NCBI GenBank assembly: GCA_011389935.1
Contig: JAABTJ010000001.1
Location: 1 to 64,000 of the forward strand
DNA length: 64,000 nucleotides
Direction of reading: 5' to 3'
Origin: Desulfobacteraceae bacterium
GTDB lineage: Bacteria > Desulfobacterota > Desulfobacteria > Desulfobacterales > Desulfosalsimonadaceae
Shown here: positions 36,788 through 48,097 of the stretch, piece after piece
How the letters are laid out: every line of letters starts with the position of its first letter
Numbering within the stretch: position 1 is the first letter of the stretch
The notes under the pieces: generated by a model
Seen by the model: the letters and a program-made list of their open reading frames with translations, nothing else
The model's database searches: none
Told to the model about the DNA's origin: nothing
Position numbers and translations under genes: made by a program

Positions 36788-38455
36788 ATGAAGAATACGC
36801 TTGAAAAAATCGTGCGCCGGGCGGCGCAGGCGGCATATACGGCAGGAGACTTGAACTCCGGGGATTTCGGCGACATTGTGATCGAAGAGCCAAAGGTCGC
36901 CTCGCACGGCGATTTTGCAACCAATTTCGCCCTGACCGGGGCATCGACCCAGAAAATGCCCCCGAACAAAATCGCCGAGGCCATCATCCGGCATATGGAT
37001 GATCCGGAGCAGCTGATCCGCGACACCCAGATCGCCGGCCCCGGCTTTATCAACTTCTTTATCTCCCCGGCTGCATGGCTCCCGGTATTACAAGCCGTAC
37101 ATGAAAAAGGGGCGCTCTTCGGCGCCGTCAATATCGGCAGGGGGCGCAGGGTGCAGGTGGAATTCGTCAGCGCCAACCCCACCGGGCCGTTGCACGTGGG
37201 GCACGGGCGCGGGGCCGTCGTGGGAGACGCGCTGGCCGCAATCCTCAACTTCTGCGGATTCATAACGGACCGGGAATACTATATCAACGATGCCGGGCGC
37301 CAGATCCGCACCCTTGGCAGCTCCGTATATCTCCGCTGCATGGAGCTCGCGGGGCGGGCCACCGATTTTCCGGAGGATGCCTACCAGGGTGAATATATCT
37401 ACGATATCGCCAGGTCCCTGATGGATGAAAAAAACGCCGCGCTTTTTGAAATGGATGCGGACAGCGCCGTTGATGCCTGCGCCCGGTATGCCGCGGACAA
37501 AATACTCGAAAATATTCGCACGGATCTCAAAAACCTGGGCATCGGTTTTGACACGTGGTTCTCCGAACAAAGCCTGTATGATTCCGGAAAAGTGGCGGAA
37601 GCCATACGGGTATTGCTGGAAAAAAATCTTGCTTATGAAGCGGAAGGGGCGACGTGGTTCAAGTCCTCCCTGTTCGGGGATGAAAAGGACCGGGTCATCG
37701 TGAGGGGAAACGGTCTTACCACCTATTTCGCCTCGGACATCGCTTACCACATGGACAAGTATGACCGCGGCTACGAGCGGGTGATCGATGTGTGGGGGGC
37801 GGACCACCACGGCTACGTGCCGCGCCTTACCGCGGCAATTACCGCCATGGGACGCGAACCGGAACAATTCCGGGTTGTCCTGGCGCACCTGGTCAACCTG
37901 GTGCGCCAAGGGGTGCCGGTTTCCATGTCCACGCGGGCGGGACAGTTCGTCACCCTGCGGGAAGTGGTCGACGAAGTGGGCGTGGATGCCGCCCGCTTCA
38001 TTTTTCTGACACGCCATCACGAAAGCCCGCTGGATTTTGACCTGGAGCTCGCCAAACAGAAAACAAACGAAAACCCGGTATATTATGTTCAGTATGTTTA
38101 CGCCCGGATCTCGAGCATCATGAAAAAAGCCGCGGCAGAGCATTCCATAGGCAGCCATGACGTTGATGACCCAATGCTGGCAATGCTTACCGAGCCGGAA
38201 GAAATCCAGCTCATGAAACAGATGGCCAAATACCCGGAAGCCGTCGCAGGCGCGGCAAAAATGATGGAACCCCACAGGGTTGCATACTACCTGATGGAGC
38301 TTGCAGCGGCTTTTCATGCATATTACAATAAGCACAGGGTATTGACCCAGGATAATGAATTGAGCCGGTCCCGTCTTTGCCTGGTAAAAGGCGTACGGAC
38401 GGTGATCGGAAACGGTCTGACGCTGCTCGGCGTAAGCACGCCTGAAACCATGTAG
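36788..38455 (+). CDS. argS: Arginine--tRNA ligase
   Basis: A class I synthetase of 555 aa. It has the N-terminal additional domain, the HIGH-equivalent HVGH in SANPTGPLHVGHGRG, and the KMSKS-region variant VSMSTRAGQFVTL that is usual for ArgRS. The ending, HRVLTQDNELSRSRL, fits the anticodon-binding domain. A possible promoter lies upstream (TTGACT at 36677 and TAAAAA at 36700, 17-nt spacing). It directly abuts the SPOR protein gene. Confidence 0.95.
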   Translation: MKNTLEKIVRRAAQAAYTAGDLNSGDFGDIVIEEPKVASHGDFATNFALTGASTQKMPPNKIAEAIIRHMDDPEQLIRDTQIAGPGFINFFISPAAWLPVLQAVHEKGALFGAVNIGRGRRVQVEFVSANPTGPLHVGHGRGAVVGDALAAILNFCGFITDREYYINDAGRQIRTLGSSVYLRCMELAGRATDFPEDAYQGEYIYDIARSLMDEKNAALFEMDADSAVDACARYAADKILENIRTDLKNLGIGFDTWFSEQSLYDSGKVAEAIRVLLEKNLAYEAEGATWFKSSLFGDEKDRVIVRGNGLTTYFASDIAYHMDKYDRGYERVIDVWGADHHGYVPRLTAAITAMGREPEQFRVVLAHLVNLVRQGVPVSMSTRAGQFVTLREVVDEVGVDAARFIFLTRHHESPLDFDLELAKQKTNENPVYYVQYVYARISSIMKKAAAEHSIGSHDVDDPMLAMLTEPEEIQLMKQMAKYPEAVAGAAKMMEPHRVAYYLMELAAAFHAYYNKHRVLTQDNELSRSRLCLVKGVRTVIGNGLTLLGVSTPETM

Positions 38456-38461
38456 GTGGCC

Positions 38462-39250
38462 ATGAACAAAAAAGTGTCAAAGAACAAGAAGCCGCAGCAG
38501 GAAAAAAGGCCGCAGCCAAATATTCCAAAAGGCGCGTCCGCATGGATGCTCTTTTTCGCGGCATGCGGCTGCATGTTTTTTATCGGGGTGCTTGTGGGCA
38601 GAAACACGATGCCGGTCCGTTTTGACATGGCGGATTTAAATGAGAAACTGGGGCGTCTCCAGAAAAGCGTCCTTACCGAGGATGCCGGCGCAGGGGAGCC
38701 CGACAGCCCCATTGAGCAGATGCCGTTTGAATTTTATGAAGAATTGAGAGACGAGCAGCTCTATGTATTTTCCGACGACGATGAAATGCCGCTCCGCCTC
38801 ATAAAACCGAAATTTGAGAAAAAACCCGAATCTTTCGCAACCCTTGCCGGTGCCCCCCCCGAAGACAGGCAGCATCGCTTCCAGGAAAAGGACAGAGACA
38901 AAGATGCGCCCGCGGGGGCAGGCGAAAGGCCGGTTGAAAGACCGGAATCCCGCCCGGTCCGCCAGGAAGCACTCCATGAGGCGCCGGACCCGCCGGCAGG
39001 AAGCGTCCGGGGAGGATATGTGATCCAGGTGGCATCGCTGCGGAACATGGAAAGTGCCGAAGCCGTGCGCGACAAGTTTCGCTCCAGGGGGTATCCTGCC
39101 TATACCCAGCAAGCCCTTGTGGAAGGGCAGGGAAGATGGTCCCGCGTCCGCATAGGACCCTATAAAGACAAGGAGCAGGCAAGGGATGACCTTGTCCGGC
39201 TGCAACAGGCAGGCGTTGACGCCATTCTGCTTCTGGCAGGCGATGAGTAG
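38462..39250 (+). CDS. SPOR-domain membrane protein
   Basis: About 262 aa. There is one transmembrane segment near the N-terminus (AWMLFFAACGCMFFIGVLVG), then a long charged linker, then a C-terminal SPOR domain (GGYVIQVASLRNMESAEAVRDKF... WSRVRIGPYKDKEQA). SPOR domains bind denuded peptidoglycan at the division septum. The argS-SPOR order is, as I recall, common in deltaproteobacteria. The start is either the ATG at 38462 or a GTG two codons earlier. Confidence 0.85.
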   Translation: MNKKVSKNKKPQQEKRPQPNIPKGASAWMLFFAACGCMFFIGVLVGRNTMPVRFDMADLNEKLGRLQKSVLTEDAGAGEPDSPIEQMPFEFYEELRDEQLYVFSDDDEMPLRLIKPKFEKKPESFATLAGAPPEDRQHRFQEKDRDKDAPAGAGERPVERPESRPVRQEALHEAPDPPAGSVRGGYVIQVASLRNMESAEAVRDKFRSRGYPAYTQQALVEGQGRWSRVRIGPYKDKEQARDDLVRLQQAGVDAILLLAGDE

Positions 39251-39412
39251 GCTGAAAGCGGCAGGACAATGCCGCAAAACGGCGGCTCCGGGGAAAATGC
39301 AGAGATTCACCATGAACGCAATGCGCCCTGCGTCCCGTGTGGTACAAACCGTTCGCAAGCGCATTTTCGCCAACAACCACCCGGGCGTACCCAAAACAAG
39401 CGGAAGGGAAAA

Positions 39413-39700
39413 ATGAAAATAACAGCCGATGAAGTGCTGCACGTGGCCGAACTGGCCCGGTTGAAAATCGATGAAACCGATCTGGAACGCTTCGCCGTTC
39501 AGCTGGGCAGCATACTGGAATACGTGGCGTCCTTGGAAAGGGTGGACACCTCCGGGGTGGCTCCCACCGCCCATGCGGTGTTAACCCGAAACGCGTTCAG
39601 GCCCGATGAAGAGCACCGTTCCATCGACCGCGACCGGGCCCTTGAAAACGCACCGGACAGCGAAAACGGTTTTTTCGTTGTCCCCAAAATCATCGAATAA
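39413..39700 (+). CDS. gatC: Asp-tRNA(Asn)/Glu-tRNA(Gln) amidotransferase subunit C
   Basis: A 95-aa small subunit that stabilises GatA in the amidotransferase complex converting mischarged Glu-tRNA(Gln) or Asp-tRNA(Asn). The pattern [19 protein letters not shown] and the C-terminal [14 protein letters not shown] are typical. The frame opens far upstream at 39269, but GGAAGGG just before the ATG at 39413 and the family N-terminus fix the start. It is followed 16 nt later by gatA. Confidence 0.9.
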   Translation: MKITADEVLHVAELARLKIDETDLERFAVQLGSILEYVASLERVDTSGVAPTAHAVLTRNAFRPDEEHRSIDRDRALENAPDSENGFFVVPKIIE

Positions 39701-39716
39701 CAGGGATCCAAAGGTC

Positions 39717-41207
39717 ATGTCCGAAAAAGCCCCCTACGAGCTGACCATCCATGAAGCCCAGGCGCTTCTGGCAGCAAAAGAAATCTCCGCCGCCGAGCTG
39801 ACCGAGTCGGTCCTTTGCCGGATAGAGAATATAGAACCGATGGTGGATGCCTATATCACGATCTGCCGGGAAACCGCCCGCAAGGAAGCTGCGGCCGCGG
39901 ACAAGGCGATTGCTGAAGGGAAGGCCGGCCCCCTGACCGGAATTCCACTCGCCATAAAGGACCTGATATGCACAAAGGGGCATCGGACGACCTGCGCCTC
40001 GAAAATGCTGGCGGATTTCACCCCCCCCTATGACGCCATGGTGATGGAAAAACTGCATTCCCACGGCGCCGTAATGGTGGGAAAGGCCAACATGGACGAA
40101 TTCGCCATGGGTTCTTCGACCGAAAACTCGGCGTTTAAAACCACCAGAAACCCGTGGGCGCTCGAAAGGATCCCTGGCGGCTCCAGCGGGGGCTCGGCTG
40201 CCGCAGTGGCAGCCGATATGTGCCTTGGATCGCTTGGCTCGGATACCGGCGGGTCCATAAGGCAACCGGCATCCCACTGCGGGGTGGTCGGCCTCAAGCC
40301 GACATACGGCCGGGTTTCCCGCTACGGGCTGGTGGCTTTCGCCTCTTCCCTGGACCAGATCGGCCCCATCACCAAGGATGTTACGGATGCGGCCATCCTG
40401 CTCACGGCCATTTCCGGGTATGACCGCAGGGATTCAACCTCCATCGACAAACCGGTAGCAGACTTGTCCCGGGACCTGGACGCCGGCGTAAAAAACATGA
40501 CCATCGGCATACCGCGCGAATACATGGAACAGGACGGCGTCGATCCGGAAGTGCAGCAGGCGGTTGTCAACGCCGTGGAGGTGATGAAAGAGGCCGGTGC
40601 GACCTGCGTCGACATCTCCCTTCCCCATACGGACCATGCGGTTGCAGCGTACTATCTGGTTGCACCGGCCGAGGCCAGCTCCAACCTGGCTCGCTATGAC
40701 GGGGTCAAGTACGGTTTCCGGGACGGCTCCGCCGCCGGCAACCTGAAGGAGATGTACATCAATACCCGCTCTGCCGGATTCGGGGCGGAAGTCCGGCGCC
40801 GAATCCTTTTGGGCACATATGCCCTGTCATCGGGCTACTACGACGCTTACTACAAAAAAGCGTCCCAGATTCGGACCCTTATCCGTCAGGATTTCGAGGC
40901 GGCGTTTACAACCTGTGATATCATTTTATCCCCTGTAGCCCCCACCGCCGCATTTGCCATCGGCGAAAAAGCAGACGACCCGCTGCAGATGTATTTATCC
41001 GATATATTTACACTTTCTGCAAACATGGCGGGCATTCCCGGCATCTCCGTCCCCTGCGGCGTCACAACCGGCGGGCTCCCCGTCGGACTCCAGTTAATGG
41101 GGAACTATTTTGAGGAGGCCCAGCTTCTTAAGGCCGCCTATACCTATGAACAGGCATCGGGAATGCATCTGAAAAAGCCGTCAATCCATCGGAACGGATC
41201 GTTATAG
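39717..41207 (+). CDS. gatA: Asp-tRNA(Asn)/Glu-tRNA(Gln) amidotransferase subunit A
   Basis: The 496-aa amidase-signature subunit that releases ammonia from glutamine. The Ser-cisSer-Lys triad reads as Lys81 in [11 protein letters not shown], Ser156 in [15 protein letters not shown], and nucleophile Ser180 in [10 protein letters not shown]. The ATG at 39717 matches the family N-terminus ([18 protein letters not shown]). The longer frame from 39606 overlaps gatC and is rejected. The catalytic kinase partner gatB is encoded on the opposite strand at 43293-44723. Confidence 0.96.
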   Translation: MSEKAPYELTIHEAQALLAAKEISAAELTESVLCRIENIEPMVDAYITICRETARKEAAAADKAIAEGKAGPLTGIPLAIKDLICTKGHRTTCASKMLADFTPPYDAMVMEKLHSHGAVMVGKANMDEFAMGSSTENSAFKTTRNPWALERIPGGSSGGSAAAVAADMCLGSLGSDTGGSIRQPASHCGVVGLKPTYGRVSRYGLVAFASSLDQIGPITKDVTDAAILLTAISGYDRRDSTSIDKPVADLSRDLDAGVKNMTIGIPREYMEQDGVDPEVQQAVVNAVEVMKEAGATCVDISLPHTDHAVAAYYLVAPAEASSNLARYDGVKYGFRDGSAAGNLKEMYINTRSAGFGAEVRRRILLGTYALSSGYYDAYYKKASQIRTLIRQDFEAAFTTCDIILSPVAPTAAFAIGEKADDPLQMYLSDIFTLSANMAGIPGISVPCGVTTGGLPVGLQLMGNYFEEAQLLKAAYTYEQASGMHLKKPSIHRNGSL

Positions 41208-41264
41208 CCTGAAAAAAAACAAACAGAAGAACCAACCACACAGAGACGCGCAAGGAGAGCTTAC

Positions 41265-41450
41265 ATGTCGGTGCAACCCAAAAAAGAAGAGCTGCGAAAA
41301 GCGGTAAAATGGATCGGGGAAACCAGAAAATATGAACCGGGAAAATCCAACCAGAAACTGGTGGAAGAAGCGGCCCTGAAGTTCAACCTGTCTCCCACTG
41401 ACACGGAATTTCTGTACCGCTGTTTGCGGGGGGAAACCGATATCGAATAA
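41265..41450 (+). CDS. Small conserved-looking 61-aa protein upstream of mutL
   Basis: I do not recognise a named family. The protein is charged and helical (KKEELRKAVKWIGETRKY, then NQKLVEEAALKFNLSPTDTEFLYRCL), and its end looks like a small helix-turn-helix. AAGGAGAG precedes the ATG. It ends 13 nt before mutL, so it is likely translated and co-transcribed with it. Confidence 0.7.
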   Translation: MSVQPKKEELRKAVKWIGETRKYEPGKSNQKLVEEAALKFNLSPTDTEFLYRCLRGETDIE

Positions 41451-41463
41451 ACGGAGCGATACC

Positions 41464-43266
41464 GTGTCAAACGTCCGCATTCTTCCGGAAATCCTTTCCA
41501 ATAAAATCGCCGCCGGTGAAGTGGTCGAGCGGCCGGCCGCCGTGGTGAAGGAGCTCGTGGAAAACGCCATTGACGCCGGAAGCGACCGGATTACCATCGA
41601 TATCGAGCAGGGGGGGCGGTCGATGATCCGCATCTCGGACAACGGGTGCGGCATGGGGCATGACGACGCGCTTTTGGCCATCGAACGGTACGCCACCAGC
41701 AAGATCGCCGCTGAAGAGGATCTTTTCAACATTCAAAGCCTCGGGTTCAGGGGGGAGGCGTTGCCCAGCATTGCCGCAGTATCCCGCTTTACCATGGTCT
41801 CCCGGGATGACAAATCAGACGCCGCAACCGAAATCCGCGTCGAAGGCGGCAAGATCCGGTCGGTCAATCCCGTGGGCGCCCCCCGGGGAACCATGATAAC
41901 CGTCCGGCAGCTGTTTTTCAATACCCCGGCGCGCCGCAAATTCATGAAGACGGTTTCCACGGAATTCGGCCACATCGCCGATACCGTGGCATATTTTGCC
42001 CTTTCCCGCCCGGAAATCCGATTTTGCCTGACCCACAACGGGAAAACCGTCCGGCAGTGGCACGATGTCCGGGATCCCCGGGCCAGAATCGAAGGCGTCC
42101 TGGGGGAAAATCTCGACCGCCTGTTGTACCCCGTTTCGGGCAACACCCATGCGGCCTCGATTTCCGGATGGGTCGGCGATCCCTCTGTCACGCGCGGCAG
42201 CGCCGGAAAAATCTACACCTTTGTCAACGGCCGCTTCATCCGGGACCGGGGAATACAGCATGCGGTTGTGGAAGGGTATCACGGCCGCCTCATGAAGGGG
42301 CGCTTCCCCCTGTGCGTGGTGTACTTGACTGTGCCGGCGGCCCAGGTGGACGTAAATGTCCATCCTGCCAAGGCGGAAGTACGGTTTTCACGGCAGCAGG
42401 ACATTTATTCGACCGTAAAAAACGGGGTTTCAGACGCCCTGGGTGAAAAAAAACCTTTTGGCGGAGCCCAATGGAGGGCTGCAGATCCACCGCTTCACGT
42501 AAAGGAATCGCCGCGGGAGTTTTCCGGAGTGCGTCCGCGACTGGAAGAACGAAATCCCTTTCCCGAACGCGCGCCTGCACCGGTCAAACCCGGGGAAGAA
42601 GAAAAAGATGCGCGCAAGCAGGCGCCCGTTACCGACGGGGCGGCAGTTCCCCGGCAGGCCGCGCTTTTCAGCCGTGAAAACCTCCGGCTGGCGTCGGTGA
42701 TCGGGCAGTTCCACAACACGTACATCCTCTGTGAAAAAGAGGCGGAACTGCTTTTAATCGACCAGCACGCCGCGCATGAAAGAATCCTCTATGAGCAGAT
42801 CCGCCACCGGATGGCGCCTGACACCCCGGTGCAGGTCCAGCAGCTGTTGGTTCCCGAAACGGTCGAACTGGGATACAGGGAAAGCGCCGCGCTGGAACAG
42901 GTGATTCCGGAGTTGAACCGGACGGGTCTTGACATAGACACTTTTGGCCCAAATACGTTTGTCGTGAAAGCCGTCCCTGAGATCCTGGGGGAAACACCCA
43001 TACCCCCCCTGATCGCGGAAATCGCTGAAATCGCGGAAGCATCCGGATACCGGCAGGGAGCGGACAGGGCCATCGAGGCGTGCCTCATCCTCATGGCCTG
43101 CCACGGGGCCGTCCGGGCGAACCATCCCCTGACCGGAAAACAGATGACCGCAATCCTTGAACAGTTATACGCCTGCGAAAATCCCTACACCTGTCCCCAC
43201 GGACGGCCCACCATGATCACGTGGCATGCGTCCTTTCTCGAAAAGCGCTTCAAGCGCACCACGTAA
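41464..43266 (+). CDS. mutL: DNA mismatch repair protein MutL (endonuclease type)
   Basis: A 600-aa protein. The N-terminal GHKL ATPase has IAAGEVVERPAAVVKELVENAIDAG, DNGCGM and LGFRGEAL. A variable proline-rich linker covers about 330-400. The C-terminal domain carries the endonuclease motif DQHAAHERILYE (433-444) and CPHGRP (577-582), so this MutL should nick DNA itself, as in bacteria without MutH. The start is GTG at 41464, after GGAG. Its 3' end faces gatB. Confidence 0.95.
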   Translation: MSNVRILPEILSNKIAAGEVVERPAAVVKELVENAIDAGSDRITIDIEQGGRSMIRISDNGCGMGHDDALLAIERYATSKIAAEEDLFNIQSLGFRGEALPSIAAVSRFTMVSRDDKSDAATEIRVEGGKIRSVNPVGAPRGTMITVRQLFFNTPARRKFMKTVSTEFGHIADTVAYFALSRPEIRFCLTHNGKTVRQWHDVRDPRARIEGVLGENLDRLLYPVSGNTHAASISGWVGDPSVTRGSAGKIYTFVNGRFIRDRGIQHAVVEGYHGRLMKGRFPLCVVYLTVPAAQVDVNVHPAKAEVRFSRQQDIYSTVKNGVSDALGEKKPFGGAQWRAADPPLHVKESPREFSGVRPRLEERNPFPERAPAPVKPGEEEKDARKQAPVTDGAAVPRQAALFSRENLRLASVIGQFHNTYILCEKEAELLLIDQHAAHERILYEQIRHRMAPDTPVQVQQLLVPETVELGYRESAALEQVIPELNRTGLDIDTFGPNTFVVKAVPEILGETPIPPLIAEIAEIAEASGYRQGADRAIEACLILMACHGAVRANHPLTGKQMTAILEQLYACENPYTCPHGRPTMITWHASFLEKRFKRTT

Positions 43267-43292
43267 ATGAATGCCGGGAAGTCCCCGGAGAA

Positions 43293-44723
43293 TCACCCCA
43301 GTTTTTTCGACAGAAGCTCGTTGACCAGCCGGGGGTTGGCCTTTCCCCCGGTTTCCTTCATGACCTGCCCCACGAAAAAACCAAGGAGCTTGGTGTTCCC
43401 CCCCCTGTATTTTTCAACCTCGGCGGTATGGGCCGCAATGATCCGGTCGATTACGGGCTCTACGGCAGAGGCGTCACTGACCTGCACCAGCCCTTTTTCC
43501 GCCACGATTTCATCCGGGGCTTTTCCCGTTTCCGCCATGTCCGAAAAAACGGCCTTGGCAATCTTCCCGCTGATAACGCCGTCTTCCATCAGGGCGATCA
43601 GTTTTGCCAGGTCTTCGGCTGACACCGGGGACTCGTCGATGGTTTTCCCGCAGGCGTTCAAAAGCGCCGTCAACTCACCCATGATCCAGTTGCTGGCGGT
43701 CTTCGGATTTTTCACCTGCCTTGCACAGCACTCAAAATACGCGGCCAGATCCCGTCCCGCGGTCAATATATCGGCATCGTATTCCGGCAGGCCGTAGTGG
43801 GTCACAAATCGTTCTTTTTTCTGATCCGGCAGCTCGGGCAGGCTTTTCCCGATCCTGGCCACCATCTCTTCCTCAATGACCAGGGGCAAAAGGTCCGGGT
43901 CGGGAAAATACCGGTAATCATGCGCTTCTTCCTTCCCGCGCATGGAAACGCTCCGGTTTTGATTCACATCCCACAGAAGGGTTTCCTGGACGACTTTTTC
44001 GCCGTCTTTTACCATTTCGATCTGCCTTTTGATTTCATAGGCCAAGGCTTTTTCCACGAATCTGAAGGAATTCAGGTTTTTGAGTTCCGTGCGGGTGCCC
44101 AGTTCCGCAGCCCCCTTTTCCCGGATCGATATGTTCGCATCGCACCGGAAGCTCCCCTCTTCCATATTGCCGTCGCTGATATCGAGATACCGGAGGAGGG
44201 ACCGCAAACGGCGCAGGTACGCCCCCGCCTCCTCGGGGCTGTGCATCTCGGGCTCGCTCACGATTTCCAGCAGGGGGACCCCGGTCCGGTTGTAATCCAC
44301 GAAACTGACGGCGCGGGACGGATCGTGGCTCGACTTGCCCGCGTCTTCCTCCATATGGATACGCGTGATACCGATTTTGCGAACCGCACCGTCCGAAAGG
44401 GTGATATGAATATGGCCGTGCTCGGCGATGGGCATTTCGTACTGGGAGATCTGGTAGCCCTTGGGCAGGTCGGGGTAAAAGTAATTTTTCCGGGCAAACC
44501 GGCTTTCCCCGGCAATCCGGCAGTTCGTGGCCAGGGCCATCCGTATGGCGTATTCGACCACCTTCTGGTTCAGGACCGGCAGCACACCCGGCATTCCCAG
44601 GCAGACCGGGCATACGTGGGTATTTGGCGGCGCTCCGAATTTGGTTGAACATCCGCAGAAAATCTTGGTTCTGGTTTTTAACTGGGCATGCACCTCAAGC
44701 CCGATGACCGGCTCGAACGCCAT
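43293..44723 (-). CDS. gatB: Asp-tRNA(Asn)/Glu-tRNA(Gln) amidotransferase subunit B
   Basis: The 476-aa subunit that phosphorylates the mischarged tRNA. The start [24 protein letters not shown], then [34 protein letters not shown], and the tail domain ending in [14 protein letters not shown] are all family hallmarks. AAGGAT precedes the ATG. It is separated from gatCA by mutL and runs toward it on the opposite strand, an uncommon split of the complex. Confidence 0.95.
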   Translation of the reverse strand: MAFEPVIGLEVHAQLKTRTKIFCGCSTKFGAPPNTHVCPVCLGMPGVLPVLNQKVVEYAIRMALATNCRIAGESRFARKNYFYPDLPKGYQISQYEMPIAEHGHIHITLSDGAVRKIGITRIHMEEDAGKSSHDPSRAVSFVDYNRTGVPLLEIVSEPEMHSPEEAGAYLRRLRSLLRYLDISDGNMEEGSFRCDANISIREKGAAELGTRTELKNLNSFRFVEKALAYEIKRQIEMVKDGEKVVQETLLWDVNQNRSVSMRGKEEAHDYRYFPDPDLLPLVIEEEMVARIGKSLPELPDQKKERFVTHYGLPEYDADILTAGRDLAAYFECCARQVKNPKTASNWIMGELTALLNACGKTIDESPVSAEDLAKLIALMEDGVISGKIAKAVFSDMAETGKAPDEIVAEKGLVQVSDASAVEPVIDRIIAAHTAEVEKYRGGNTKLLGFFVGQVMKETGGKANPRLVNELLSKKLG

Positions 44724-44846
44724 GTTTCAAATCCTTATAGTAAACAACAGGTTAACGACAAAAAAATCCGGCAGCACCGCATTGCATGAAAAACCATACA
44801 CGATGAGGCCGGTTTGTTCAAGCCTTCGCTGCGCATCCGGCATCGC

Positions 44847-45010
44847 CAATATTGACGGCTTCGTAAAAAGTCCAATATCTGCGTTGCGCACAATTTTTGA
44901 AGAATCTCACGTACGGCGAAGTACGATCAATTCTTCAAAAATTGCACGCGCCTTGATCTTGAACATTTTACAAAGCCGTCTGAAATCGACTTTTACGAGT
45001 TCATCAATAT
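44847..45010 (-). repeat. R1 dispersed palindromic repeat, full copy (inverted)
   Basis: The reverse complement matches 30603-30773 over its whole length, including CAAGATCAAGGCGCGTGCAA and TTTTTACGAAGCCGTCAATA. Ends are CAATATTGACGG and the complement of AATATTGATGAA. The only clear internal change is the tip of the inner hairpin (GTACGGCGAAGTAC against GTACGTAGCCGTAC). Confidence 0.8.
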
Positions 45011-45054
45011 TCTTCTTTTTGAGGTGACCAAAACCAAACCGCTTTGCAAGATGT

Positions 45055-45084
45055 TTGACAAAACAATGGGTAAACGGGTATGTT
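45055..45084 (+). promoter_or_regulatory. Sigma-70-like promoter for the DUF2065 gene
   Basis: A perfect -35 box TTGACA (45055-45060) and a -10 box TATGTT (45079-45084), 18 nt apart, place the start about 30 nt before the ATG at 45119. An AGGAGG ribosome-binding site lies in between. The promoter begins 45 nt after the R1 element. Confidence 0.55.
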
Positions 45085-45118
45085 CAAGCGATTTGATTTT
45101 AACAGGAGGCTCAATACA

Positions 45119-45307
45119 ATGGAATTTTTCCTGTGCGTCCTCGGGGTAGTCATGATTGTCGAGGGACTTCCCTATTTCGCTTTCCCGGAGCGCATGAAAG
45201 AAGTGATGCGCGCGGTCATTGAAATGCCCGATAGCACATTGCGCATGATCGGCTTCGGGCTTATGGCGGCCGGCCTGGTGATAGCCTATATCGGCCGGCT
45301 GGGTTGA
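45119..45307 (+). CDS. DUF2065 family small membrane protein
   Basis: 62 aa with two hydrophobic segments (FFLCVLGVVMIVEGLPYFAF and MIGFGLMAAGLVIAYIG) separated by PERMKEVMRAVIEMPDSTLR, which is the DUF2065 pattern. No function is known. In other bacteria the family is found next to hflKC or purA. Here it precedes queA. AGGAGG lies before the ATG at 45119, so the longer frame from 45080 is rejected. Confidence 0.8.
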   Translation: MEFFLCVLGVVMIVEGLPYFAFPERMKEVMRAVIEMPDSTLRMIGFGLMAAGLVIAYIGRLG

Positions 45308-45332
45308 AAAACCTGAACAATTGACACGGAAT

Positions 45333-47562
<2,230 letters not shown>

Positions 47563-47825
47563 AAAAACGGCCAAATGTGGAGATATGGAAAACCCCGAAA
47601 CGGGGCGATACCTCCGGGAAACCAGCGGGTTTTCAATTTTAATATTTGCATATGTGCCTCATTTGACTTATATTCAGGTGGCATTTGCTTGCTTGTAAAA
47701 AGCGTTTTTCCTTTTTCCCCCTGTCGCCCGTATCACGGGAGCGGTGATCAATGAAAAAAGCGTTTTTGAAAATTATGGAACAGTGATTTTAAACGATAAA
47801 AACCGGTTATCAAAAGGAGCCCCTC
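47563..47825. other. Intergenic region with weak hairpin after tgt
   Basis: GAAAACCCCG and CGGGTTTTC, near 47588-47637, can pair, with CCCCG-AAA-CGGGG nested inside. This could be a weak terminator, though no long T-run follows. The rest is AT-rich, and I could not place a firm promoter for the NifU-like gene. Confidence 0.3.
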
Positions 47826-48047
47826 ATGGAAAAAGAACAAGTGCAAAGCGTTATCGATAAAATCCGCCCGTCCCTGCAGGCCGACGGCGGGGATGTGGAG
47901 CTGGTCGAAATCGACGGCGGCGTCGTAAAGGTACGCCTTCAAGGTGCATGCGCCGGCTGCCCCATGTCCCAGATGACCCTTAAAAACGGGATCGAGCGGA
48001 TTTTAAAGCAGGAACTGCCGGATGTGACCTCCGTTGAGTCGGTGTAA
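47826..48047 (+). CDS. NifU C-terminal-domain (Nfu-type) Fe-S carrier
   Basis: A 73-aa stand-alone Nfu domain, [21 protein letters not shown] followed by [18 protein letters not shown]. The CxxC pair carries or transfers an iron-sulfur cluster as a dimer. AAAAGGAG precedes the ATG. Such small Nfu proteins serve general Fe-S maturation, so it is not evidence for nitrogen fixation. Confidence 0.9.
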   Translation: MEKEQVQSVIDKIRPSLQADGGDVELVEIDGGVVKVRLQGACAGCPMSQMTLKNGIERILKQELPDVTSVESV

Positions 48048-48097
48048 CGGCGGACGAAAAATCCGAAACACAGTATCCGATACATGCCGGAGTCCAT

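Larger units (their letters stand above)
44724..45118. other. Divergent region with R1 element and sigma-70-like promoter
   Basis: 395 nt between gatB (minus) and the DUF2065 gene (plus). It contains the full R1 element at 44847-45010 and a TTGACA...TATGTT promoter at 45055-45084. I see nothing else in the remaining 120 nt next to gatB. Confidence 0.5.

Noticed and set aside
37088-38335. Minus-strand open frame of 415 codons over argS
   Set aside because: Antisense shadow of argS, with no motifs.
41220-41262. CACACAGAGACGCGCAAGGAGA as a further copy of the CACAGAG repeat
   Set aside because: The match is short and partial, and it also serves as the ribosome-binding region of the 61-aa gene. 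Chance similarity is likely.
47826-48047. NifU-like gene as evidence for a nif cluster
   Set aside because: It is a stand-alone Nfu domain used in general Fe-S assembly. No nifHDK or nifS is present.
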